A DNA stretch of 64,000 nucleotides from Duganella sp. 1411. Lineage in GTDB: Bacteria > Pseudomonadota > Gammaproteobacteria > Burkholderiales > Burkholderiaceae_D. Shown here one piece after another: positions 9,396 through 19,300 of this stretch. The position numbers and the translations under genes were made by a program. The stretch spans positions 310,001 through 374,000 of the forward strand of contig NZ_JAFICD010000004.1 of the NCBI RefSeq assembly GCF_017833525.1, read 5' to 3'. Positions within the stretch are counted from its first letter, which is position 1. The number at the start of each line of letters is the position of its first letter. Below the pieces are notes generated by a model. It was not told where the DNA came from. It did not search any database and was given only the letters and a program-made list of their open reading frames with translations.

Positions 9396-10247
9396 TTAAA
9401 ACGCCAGCGTGACGACGATTTCCTGGCCGACCCGCACGCGTTGGCCGTCGCCGGTGATCAGGATGCTGTTCATGCCGAAGCAAATGGCGCCGTCCAGTTC
9501 CGGCTTGGCGCGGTAGCCTTGCATCAGGTCGAGCGGGTTGGGGCCGAACACGCCGGTGGCCTGGTCGATCGACGGCATCGGGCAGCGCGGGCACGGCTTG
9601 ACCGGTTTGAGCAACGCGTCGCCCATCTGGAACGACTCGGCGTAGTCTTCCTCGAAGGCCTCGATGCCGCCGATGACCAGGTTGGGCCGGAAGCGGTTCA
9701 TCGGAATGGCCTCGCGGCCGGCGCCGCGCAGCTTGTCGTTGAGGTCGTCCAGCGACGACTCGCCCACCACCAGGATCGGGTAGCCGTCCGAGAACAGCGT
9801 GGTGGCCGGCACGCCCTTGGTCCAGGTCTCGCTGACGGCGCGGGTGGCGTTGGCGTGGAAGCGCGCCAGCCGGCACGGCACGCCGATCGCCTTGGTGAAC
9901 CAGTCGGCGGTCAGGTCGTCGCAGTCGTAGGCCAGGATGGTGTGGTCCCAGATTTGCGTCGACAGGGTCGGCGCCAGGTCGGGGTCGGGCAGGCCGAGCG
10001 GGATTTCCAGGCGCAGCATGCCGGGCGCGCGCAGCTCCAGCGTGTTGGCTTTCAGCGTGGGAGTGATGAGCGCCATGCGCGGGTGTTCGCGTTGCGTCAT
10101 GCACACGCCGTCGCCGTCGACGACCATCCATTCGCGGTCGTAAATCTGCTCGGTCATCAGCCCCGCCGTGGTCAGCGTGGCCTCCTGCAGCGACAGGCCG
10201 GCGCAGGATTTGATCGGATAGAGCGTGAGGGCGGAAAGGATGGGCAT
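9396..10247 (-). CDS. MOSC domain-containing protein (YcbX-like)
   Basis: A 283-residue protein with an N-terminal MOSC beta-barrel domain (LTLYPIKSCAGLSLQEA..) and a C-terminal MOSC domain containing KPCPRCPMPSID, where a conserved Cys is expected to bind molybdenum cofactor sulphur. Relatives of this architecture (YcbX, mARC) reduce N-hydroxylated compounds. YcbX itself carries a C-terminal 2Fe-2S ferredoxin domain, which is absent here, so an external electron donor would be needed. It stands alone, with no molybdopterin genes next to it. Confidence 0.85.
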   Translation of the reverse strand: MPILSALTLYPIKSCAGLSLQEATLTTAGLMTEQIYDREWMVVDGDGVCMTQREHPRMALITPTLKANTLELRAPGMLRLEIPLGLPDPDLAPTLSTQIWDHTILAYDCDDLTADWFTKAIGVPCRLARFHANATRAVSETWTKGVPATTLFSDGYPILVVGESSLDDLNDKLRGAGREAIPMNRFRPNLVIGGIEAFEEDYAESFQMGDALLKPVKPCPRCPMPSIDQATGVFGPNPLDLMQGYRAKPELDGAICFGMNSILITGDGQRVRVGQEIVVTLAF

Positions 10248-10345
10248 GGGGCGGCACCTCCGTTGGCGGCATCGCCGCGCTGGTTAATAAGATCGTAATG
10301 TTGTCATTATACGATCCGGCGCCGCCCCTTGCCCGGCTTACTTGT

Positions 10346-11956
10346 TCACTCGTCCGACTCGGCCGCCGCCTTGGCCGCGCGCGGCGCGCGGGTGGACGGC
10401 TTGCGCGGCGCCCTGGCCTTGGCCGGCTTGGCCGGAGCGGACTCGGCTGGAACGGACTCCGCCACGACGGCCTCGACCACCACCGGCGCGGCCGGTTCCA
10501 CCGCCACCGGCGCGGCGGCGGCGTTGCGGCCCTTGCCGCCCTTGGCCGGCTTGCCCTCTTCGGCCGCCGGCTTGGCCGCGGCCTTCAGCTTGCGCGCGGG
10601 CGGCTTCGGACCGCTTTTCTTTTTGGCCGGCGCCGGCGCCTCGTCCGCCACCGCCTGGACCACTTCGCCAAACGCTTCGGCGACCGGCGGCTGGAGCGGC
10701 AGGTCGACCGCCAGCTCCGTCACCACCGGCGCCTCGGCGGCGGCCACGGCGCCATGGCCGCCCTGGCGCTCGCCCTGCTTGCGGCCGCCACGGTTGCCGC
10801 GTCCGCGGCCACGGTTGCGGTCCGATTCCGGCGGCGCTTCGGGCTGCGCTTCGGACTGTTCCTGCGCCGGTTCAGGCTCGGCCTGCCAAGCCGCGTAGGC
10901 CTCGACCACCGGCGCGGCCTCGTCGGCGTCGTCGCGCTGGTCGTCGGCGTGCTGCTCGTCGGCGTCCGGTTCCGCGCGCGCCTGCTGCGCCAGGCGTTCG
11001 GCCTGGCGCTCGGCGAAGCGTTCGGCGGCGGTGCGGCCACGGCCACGGCTGCGGCGCGATTCCTGCTTGCCGCCTTCCTGCGCCTCGGCGCCGGCGTTTT
11101 CGGCGACCTGCGCCTCGCCCGCCCCCTGGCTGGACGCGCCGCTGCTGCGGTAAACATAGGCGCCGGATTTTTCATCGCGGCCGAATTCGAGCAGGCCGCG
11201 CGCCTTGCATTCCTCGATCAGGTTGCCGAAGGTGCGGAAGCCATAATAGGACTCGCTGAAGTCCGGCTTGCGGCGCTTGATCGCCTCCTTCAGCACGGAG
11301 GCCCAGATCTTGCCGCTGTCGCCGCGTTCGAGCACCAGCGCCTCGAACGTGTTGACGGCGATCTCGACCGCCTGGTTGCGGCGCTTGTCCATCTCTTCGC
11401 GGCGGCCGCGCTCCTCTTCCGGCGAGCGCTTGACGGCCGGCTTGTTGGCCTCGCCGGCGTCGCGCTTGGCGCGGCGGCTCTCGCGCACCAGGTCGTCGTA
11501 GAAGATGAATTCGTCGCAGTTGGCCACCAGCAGGTCGGAGGTCGATTGCTTGACGCCGACGCCGATCACCTTCTTGGCGTTCTCGCGCAGCTTCGACACC
11601 AGCGGCGAGAAATCGGAATCGCCCGAGATGATGACGAAGGTATCGACATGCGACTTGGTGTAGCACAAGTCGAGCGCGTCGACGACCATGCGGATGTCGG
11701 CCGAGTTCTTGCCCGACTGGCGCACGTGCGGGATCTCGATCAGCTCGAAGTTGGCCTCGTGCATGGGCGCCTTGAACGCCTTGTAGCGGTCCCAGTCGCA
11801 ATACGCCTTCTTGACCACGATGCTGCCCTTGAGCAGCAGGCGCTCCAGCACCGGCTTGATGTCGAACTTGTCGTAGTTGGCGTCGCGCACACCGAGCGCC
11901 ACGTTTTCAAAATCGCAGAACAGCGCCATGCTGACGTTATCGTTGGAAGAAGCCAT
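10346..11956 (-). CDS. NYN (LabA-like) nuclease-type protein with OST-HTH/LOTUS domain and RGG-rich tail
   Basis: A 536-residue protein. Residues ~8-160 form a NYN/PIN-like domain with acidic positions in FCDFEN, KNSADIRM and SGDSDFSPL, the layout of LabA-type RNases. Residues ~205-275 (VNTFEALVLERGDSGKIWASVLKEAI..) look like an OST-HTH/LOTUS RNA-binding domain. The remaining ~250 residues are low-complexity: Arg-rich blocks (SRRSRGRGR, NRGRGRGNRGGRKQG) and Ala/Pro/Lys-rich ends. An RNA-processing role is inferred from the domains; the substrate is unknown. The start at 11956 was chosen because the upstream extension to 12001 is not domain-like. It is divergent from the glycosyltransferase. 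Confidence 0.8.
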   Translation of the reverse strand: MASSNDNVSMALFCDFENVALGVRDANYDKFDIKPVLERLLLKGSIVVKKAYCDWDRYKAFKAPMHEANFELIEIPHVRQSGKNSADIRMVVDALDLCYTKSHVDTFVIISGDSDFSPLVSKLRENAKKVIGVGVKQSTSDLLVANCDEFIFYDDLVRESRRAKRDAGEANKPAVKRSPEEERGRREEMDKRRNQAVEIAVNTFEALVLERGDSGKIWASVLKEAIKRRKPDFSESYYGFRTFGNLIEECKARGLLEFGRDEKSGAYVYRSSGASSQGAGEAQVAENAGAEAQEGGKQESRRSRGRGRTAAERFAERQAERLAQQARAEPDADEQHADDQRDDADEAAPVVEAYAAWQAEPEPAQEQSEAQPEAPPESDRNRGRGRGNRGGRKQGERQGGHGAVAAAEAPVVTELAVDLPLQPPVAEAFGEVVQAVADEAPAPAKKKSGPKPPARKLKAAAKPAAEEGKPAKGGKGRNAAAAPVAVEPAAPVVVEAVVAESVPAESAPAKPAKARAPRKPSTRAPRAAKAAAESDE

Positions 11957-12120
11957 GAAGAGTAATTTTTCTAGTGAGGAGTGAGGCGGTGCGAGAGGCA
12001 AACGCGGAGGTCCGGCGGTCCGGCAATCCGACGATTATACCCAACAACGGCCGCCGCACCCTATCGGCACAGCTTGCAAGATATACTTGTGGCGGATTAC
12101 CACCCGCCACAGGCCCAGAA

Positions 12121-13362
12121 TTGCGCGCACAACATAAATATCTCTTCATCCACCAGAACTTTCCCGGCCAGTTCAAGCATCTGGCGCCGCTGCTGGCGGC
12201 CCAGGGCCACGAGGTGGTCGGCCTCGGCATGAACCAGCCCGCCGAGCCGCTGCCCGGCGTGCGCTACTTCCGCCACGCGGTGGCGGCGCAGCCGCACGGC
12301 CAACGGCCTTCGCCGCAACTGCGCGACCTGCACGGCAAGGTGCTGCGCGGCGAATCGGCGGCGGCGCGGCTGGCATGGCTCAAGGAGCAGGGCTACACCC
12401 CGGACGTCATATTCGTGCATCCGGGCTGGGGCGAGGCGCTGTTCGTCAAGGACGTGTTTCCCGAGGCGAAGTTGCTGGTGTATGCGGAGTACTACTACGG
12501 CGCCGAAGGGGGCGACTCCTTCTTCGATCCGGAATTTTCGACCCCCAGCCCGGCCGCGCTGCAGCGGCTGCGGCTGCGCAACACCCATCTGCTGCACGCG
12601 ATGTCGGTGGCCGACGGCGCGCTGTCGCCGACCACCTTCCAGCGCGACCGCCACCCGGCCTGGTTCCGCGACCGCATCACCGTCATCCACGACGGCATCG
12701 ACACCGCGCGCTTCCGCCCGGAACCGTCGGCCTATGTCCAACTGCGGGCGGCCGGCGTCACGCTGCGGCCCGGCGACGAGGTGGTGGTGTTCGTGGCCCG
12801 CCAGCTGGAGCCGTACCGCGGCTACCACATCTTCATGCGGGCGCTGCCGGCATTGATGCAAGCCCGGCCCCACGCGCGCGTGGTGATCGTCGGTGGCGAC
12901 GGCGTCAGCTACGGCGCCAGCCCGCCCGAGGGCAAGAGCTGGAAACAAATCTTCCTCGACGAGGTGAAGGACCAGCTCGACATGGGGCGCATCCACTTCG
13001 TCGGCAAGGTGCCGCACACGGTGTTGACGCAGCTGATGCAGGTGGCGGCCGTCTACACCTACCTGACCTATCCGTTCGTGCTGTCTTGGTCGCTGATGGA
13101 GGCGATGAGCTGCGGTTGCCTGATCGTTGCCTCGCGCACCGCCCCGGTGCAGGAGGTGATCGAGCACGGCCGCAACGGCCTGCTGGTCGACTTCTTCGAC
13201 CACCAGGCGCTGGCGGCCACCGTGGCCGACGCGCTGGAGCGGCGCGCGCAACTACAGCCCCTGCGCGACGCCGCCCGCCAGACCATCGTCGAAGGCTACG
13301 ACATGCGCCGGCATTGCATGCCGGCGCTGCTGCGTTTTGTTGGCGCGCCCATCAACCAATGA
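12121..13362 (+). CDS. Glycosyltransferase family 4 protein
   Basis: Predicted GT-B fold glycosyltransferase. The N-terminal HKYLFIHQNFPGQFKHLAPLLAAQGHEVVGLG is the Glyco_trans_4_3-type donor/acceptor domain. The C-terminal half has the GT4 signature (VVVFVARQLEPYRGYHIFMRALP.., LSWSLMEAMSCGCLIVASRTAPVQEVI). There is no in-frame ATG near the domain start. TTG at 12121 gives a clean 413-residue protein, whereas the next upstream ATG (11974) lies in the divergent promoter region and would add about 49 unlike residues. Its 3' end overlaps the convergent RTX gene by 11 nt. The sugar substrate is unknown and no polysaccharide cluster is adjacent. Confidence 0.85.
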   Translation: MRAQHKYLFIHQNFPGQFKHLAPLLAAQGHEVVGLGMNQPAEPLPGVRYFRHAVAAQPHGQRPSPQLRDLHGKVLRGESAAARLAWLKEQGYTPDVIFVHPGWGEALFVKDVFPEAKLLVYAEYYYGAEGGDSFFDPEFSTPSPAALQRLRLRNTHLLHAMSVADGALSPTTFQRDRHPAWFRDRITVIHDGIDTARFRPEPSAYVQLRAAGVTLRPGDEVVVFVARQLEPYRGYHIFMRALPALMQARPHARVVIVGGDGVSYGASPPEGKSWKQIFLDEVKDQLDMGRIHFVGKVPHTVLTQLMQVAAVYTYLTYPFVLSWSLMEAMSCGCLIVASRTAPVQEVIEHGRNGLLVDFFDHQALAATVADALERRAQLQPLRDAARQTIVEGYDMRRHCMPALLRFVGAPINQ

Positions 13363-16300
13363 ACTGGAAATCCGCCTTGGTGACGCTCGGCGTTCCCGTC
13401 AATATGGCGATCTGGGTGAGCTCCGAGGTGGAGACGACCTCGTCGCCAGCCCTCGAAGTGAACCGATACACCGCCGTATCGGCGGTGGTGGAGAACACAC
13501 AGAACATCTGCTCGCCGTCATCGTACAAGCCCTTGTTGCTGTTGATGAGCTTTGCCGCGTTGAACGCAGACAGGCCGTCCAGCTTCTGGTTGAAAATGAC
13601 CAGATTCCCATAGATGTCGGAGCCAGGCGCGGAAACCACCTGCGCCTGCATGAACATCGCGTCTTTGATGTCCCGCTGGTGGAGCATGATGCGGTCGCTA
13701 CCGGAGACCATATCGGTGATGGTCGTCATGCCCTGCGCCGGGATGACGAAGGCATCCGCCCCGCCGCCGCCGGTCAGCGTATCGTTGCCGCCGGCGCCGT
13801 TGATCCAGTCATTGCCGGCGGTCCCGACCAGATTGTCGGCCCCGCCTGTGCCGAGGATGTTGTGGCTATATGCAATCACATCAGCGGAAGTGCCGACGCC
13901 ATGCAGGTTCTGCGTGAGGTTTTCCAGCGTGAGCGTGATATCGCTGAAGACAAAATGTTCCACACCGCGCACCGTGGCAGAGTAGCCATTGGCATCGGTC
14001 AGCTGGATATCGCTGGCGCTGATTTGTTTCACCTTGAAGGATGAGGCGGCACCCAGCGGGTAGCCGAGAACCAGGGTGTCGGAGCCGCTGCCCCCATCCA
14101 CGATAGAGTGGCCAGCACCCGTCTCGAAGCGGTCGTCGCCCTCCCCGCCAAGCAAGGTGTTGTTGCCGCTCCCACCGATCAGCGTGTCGTTGCCGGCGCC
14201 GCCGTCCAGCTTGGCGCTGCTGGTGTTGGTCGCGTTCAGCACATTGTCGAGCGCATTGCCCGTCCCGGTGAAGTTGAGGGTGCCGCTCGAGTTGCGCGCG
14301 GACAGGTTTTCGACATTGTCCGGCAGCTTGTAGGATGACAGATTGGTCGCGACCCGGTCGATGCCGTCGCCAGCGTTTTCCACCACGACGGTCTGGCTGG
14401 CGGCACCGTCAATGATATAGAGATCGTCGCCGACGCCGCCGACCAACGTATCGGCGCCACCCAAGCCTTGCAAGGTATCGTTGCCGTCACCACCGATGAG
14501 GATATTGGCGGCGCCATTGCCCGTGATCCAGTTGGCCAGTTCGTTGCCGGTGACGTTCACGGCGACGCTGTCGGCGGCCACCACCGTGGCGTTTTCGACA
14601 TTGGGTGTCAGGGTATAGGTGGCGGCCTTGGTAAAGGCCAGGCTGACCGAGTCCGTGCCTGCTTTGGCCGCTTCGATCACCACGTCGTCGACACCGGACA
14701 GCACGTAGACGTCATTTCCCAGCCCGCCTTCCATCGTGTCGGCGCCGGCGCCGCCGTCGAGCACATCGGCATTGGCCGAGCCGCGCAGGTGGTCGTTGCC
14801 GGCACTGACGGTGTTCTCCTGAACCTCCTCGATCGTCCGGGTTCCGTCGGCAAAGACTACATACTCGGCGTTGCGTAGGGTCAGCTTGAAGCCGTACTTG
14901 TCAGCGAGCACCGTGTCGGTCGCGTTCGGGCGCGTGACCGCGTAGCTACCATAGTCGCCAGCCACTTGCACCACATCGATGCCGTCGCCACCGTCTATGG
15001 TGTCATTGCCATAGCCCGCGGCGATGGTGTCGTTGCCGAGACCTCCCGCCAGGCTGTCCGCGCCGCCGCCGCCGGTGATGCTGTCATTTCCGGCGCCGCC
15101 ATCGATCTTGTTGCCGGCGCTGCCGCCGGCGATGACATTATCCAGCACATTGCCGGTGGCGGTGAACGCGCCCGCGCCGGTGTACACCAGCGTTTCGACG
15201 TTGGCCGCCAGCGTGTAGGAGGCCAACGAGGTGCGCACCGTGTCGCTGCCCTCGTTCTGGGCTTCGGTCACCACGTCGCCCGCGTTGTCGACGATGTAGA
15301 GGTCGTTGCCGGCGCCGCCGGTCAGTTTGTCGGCGCCGGCGCCACCGTCGAGCGTATCGTTGCCGTCGCCGCCGGCCAGCGAATTGGCCGCCGCGTTACC
15401 GGTCAGGAAATTGTCCAGGCCGTTGCCGATCAGGTTGACCGCCACCGCCGCCGCCGCGATGACCGTCGCGTTCTCGACGTTGTCGCCCAGCGTGTAGGTG
15501 CCGGCGGTGGCCAGCGCCACCAGCGCCACATCGGTGCCGGAGTTCTGGCCCTCGTCGATGACATCGCCGACGTTATCGATGCGGTAGGTATCGTTGCCGC
15601 CACCGCCATGCATGGTGTCGGCGCCGATGCCGCCGTCCAGCGTGTCGTTGCCGTTACCAGCGTACAGCTTGTCATTACCCACACTGACGAGGTTGTACTG
15701 CACGTCATCGATCGACTTCGTGCCATCGGCAAAGACGAAACTTTCGACATTGCGCACAGTCAGCACGACGCCATTCTGGCCGGTCAGCACCGTGTCGGTC
15801 GCGTTCGGGCGGGTGACCGTGTAGCTGGCGAAATCGCCCGCCACGTGCACCACATCGATGCCGTCGCCGCCGTCTATGGTGTCCTTGCCCGCGCCGGCGG
15901 CCAGGGTGTCGTCGCCAAGACCGCCCACCAGGCTGTCCGCGCCGTTGCCGCCGGTGATGCTGTCATTGCCCGCACCGCCATCGATCTTGTTGCCAGCGCT
16001 GCCGCCGATAATGACATTGTCCAGCGCATTGCCGGTGGCGGTGAACGCGCCCGCGCCGGTGTACACCAGCGTTTCAACGTTGGCCGCCAGCGTGTGGGTG
16101 GCCAACGAGGTGCGCACCGTGTCGCTGCCTTCGTTCTGCGCTTCGGTCACGACGTCGCCCGCGCTGTCGACGATGTAGAGGTCGTCGCCATTGCCGCCGA
16201 TCAGTTTGTCGGCGCCGGCGCCACCATCGAGCGTATCGTTGCCGTCACCGCCCGTCAGCGAATTGGCCGCCGCGTTACCGGTCAGGAAGTTATCCAGACC

Positions 16301-19300
16301 GTTGCCGATCAGGTTGACGACCACCGCCGCCGCCGCGGTGACCGTCGCGTTCTCGACGTTGTCGCCCAGCGTGTAGGTGCCGGCGGTGGCCAGCGCCACC
16401 AGCGCCACATCGGTGCCGGAGTTCTGGCCCTCGTCGATGACATCGCCGACGTTGTCGATGAAGTAGGTATCGTTGCCGTCACCGCCATGCATGGTATCGG
16501 CGCCGGCGCCGCCGTCCAGCGTGTCGTTGCCGACGGTACCGTACAGCTTGTCGTTGCCCACGCTGGCGAAGTTATATTGCACGTCGTCGAGCGACTTCGT
16601 GCCATCGGTAAAGACGAAACTTTCGACATTGCGCACAGTCAGCACAACGCCATTCTGGCCGGTCAGCACCGTGTCGGTCGCGGTCGGCCGGGTGACCTTG
16701 TAGCTGGCGAAATTGCCCGCTATTTGCACCACATCATTGCCGTCGCCACCGTCAATCGTGTCCTTGCCCGCGCCAGCAGCGATGGTGTCGTCGCCAAGAC
16801 CGCCCGCCAGGCTGTCCGCGCCGTTGCCGCCGGTGATGCTGTCATTGCCTGCGCCGCCATCGATCTTGTTGCCGGCGTTGCCGCCGGTGATGACATTGTC
16901 CAGCGCATTGCCGGTGGCGGTGAACGCGGCCGCGCCGGTGTACACCAGCGTTTCGACGTTGGCCGCCAGCGTGTAGGTGGCCAACGAGGTGCGCACCGTG
17001 TCGCTGCCCTCGTTCTGCGCTTCGGTCACCACGTCCCTCGCGCTGTCGACGATGTAGAGGTCGTCGCCATTGCCGCCGGTCAGTTTGTCGGCGCCGGCGC
17101 CACCGTCGAGCGTATCGTTGCCATCGCCGCCCGTCAGCGTATTGGCCGCCGCGTTACCGGTCAGGAAGTTATCCAGGCCGTTGCCAACCAGGTTGACCGC
17201 CACCGCCGCGGTGACCGTCGCGTTCTCGACGTCGTCGCCCAGCGTGTAGGTGCCGGCGATGGCCAGCGCCACCAGCGCCACATCGGTGCCCGAGTTCTGG
17301 CCTTCGTCGATGACATCGCCGACGTTGTCGACGAAGTAGGTATCGTTGCCGTCACCGCCATGCATGGTGTCGGCACCGGCGCCGCCATCCAGCGTGTCGG
17401 CGCCGGCGGTACCGAACAATTGATCGTTGCCAATGCTGGGCACGTTGTACAGCACGCTGTCGAGCTGCTGCGGACCGTCGGAAAATTCGAACTCTTCCAC
17501 GCCGCGCACGGTGAGGACGTTGCCCGCCTTGTCGGTGAGCACGACGTCGGCCGCGTTCGGACGGGTGATGGCGTAGTCGGCGAATTTTCCGGTGATCCGC
17601 ACCTGATCGTCGCCGGCGCCGCCGTCGATGGTGTCCTTGCCGGCGGTGCCGATGAAGGTGTCGTTGCCCAGGCCGCCGATCAGATTGTCCGCGCCATTGC
17701 CGCCGGTGAGCTGGTCGTTGCCGGCCCCGCCGTCGAGCTTGTTGCCGGCGTTGCCGCCGTTGATGACGTTGTCGAGCGCGTTGCCGGTGCCGGTGAAGGT
17801 GGCCGCGCCGGTGTAGGCCAGGTTCTCGACGTTGGCCGTCAGCGTGTAGCTCGCCAGCGACGTGCGCACGATATCCGTGCCCTCGCCCGCCAACTCGGTG
17901 ACGGTGTCGCCCGCGTCGGCCACCACGTAGGTGTCGTCGCCGCTGCCGCCGGCCAGCTTGTCGGCGCCGGCAGCGCCATCGAGCGTGTCGTTGCCGGCGC
18001 CACCCGCCAGCGTGTTGGCCGCCGCGTTGCCGGTCAGGACGTTGTCGAGGTCATTGCCGGTGAGGTTGACCACCAGCGAGGCGGCCGCCGTCACGGTGGC
18101 GTTTTCCACATTCGCCGCCAGCACGTACGTGCCGGCCGCCGTCAGAGCCACCTGGACCAGGTCGACGCCTTCGCCGGGGTTTTCCACCACCACGTCGGCC
18201 GCGTTGAGGATCACGTAGGTGTCGTCGCCCGTGCCGCCGCTGAGCGTGTCGACCCCGAGCCCGCCGTTGAGCACGTCGTTGCCGGCGGTGCCGCGCAGAT
18301 TGTCGTTGCCGCCGCTGGCGATGTTGTCCTGCACCTGCGCCAGCGTCTTGTCGCCGTCGGCGAAGGCGAAGTTTTCCACGCCGCGCACGGTGATCACGTT
18401 GCCCGCCCCATCGGTCAGCACAGTGTCGGCCAGGGTCGGCCGCGTGACGACATAATCACCGAACTTGCCCAGGCCCCGCAGCAGATCGGTGCCGGCGCCG
18501 CCGTCGACGGTGTCCTTGCCGGCGGTGCCGATGAAGGTGTCGTCGCCCAGACCACCGATCAGGCTGTCCGCGGCCGTACCGCCGATGAGTTGATCGTTGC
18601 CAGCACCGCCGTCAAGCTTGTTGCCGGCGTTGCCGCCGGTGATGACGTTGTCGAGCGCGTTGCCGGCGCCGGTGAAGGCGGCCGCGCCGGTATAGGCCAG
18701 GTTCTCGACGTTGGCCGTCAGCGTGTAGGTCGCCAGCGATGCGCGCACGGTGTCCGTGCCCTCGCCCGCCAACTCGGTGACAACATCACCAGCCACATCA
18801 ACGACATAGGTATCGTCGCCGCTGCCGCCGGCCAGCTTGTCGGCGCCGGCAGCGCCATCGAGCGTGTCGTTACCAGCGCCGCCGGTCAGCGTGTTGGCCG
18901 CCGCGTTGCCGGTCAGGACGTTGTCGAGGTCATTGCCGGTGAGGTTGACCGCCAGCGAGGCGGCCGCCGTCACGGTGGCGTTTTCCACGTTCCCCGCCAG
19001 CACGTAGGTGCCGGCGGCCGTCAACGCCACCTGGACCAGGTCGACGCCTTCGCCGGCGTTTTCCAGCACCACGTCGGCCGCGTTGAGGAGCAGATAGGTG
19101 TCGTCGCCCGTGCCGCCGCTCAGCGTGTCGATGCCGAGGCCGCCATTAAGCACGTCGTTGCCAGCGGTGCCATGCAGGCTGTCATTGCCGATACTGGCGA
19201 TGTTATCCTGCACCTGCGCCAGCGTTTTGTCGCCATCGGCGAAGGCGAAGTTTTCCACGCCGCGCACGGTGATCACGTTGCCCGCGCCGTCGGTCAGCAC

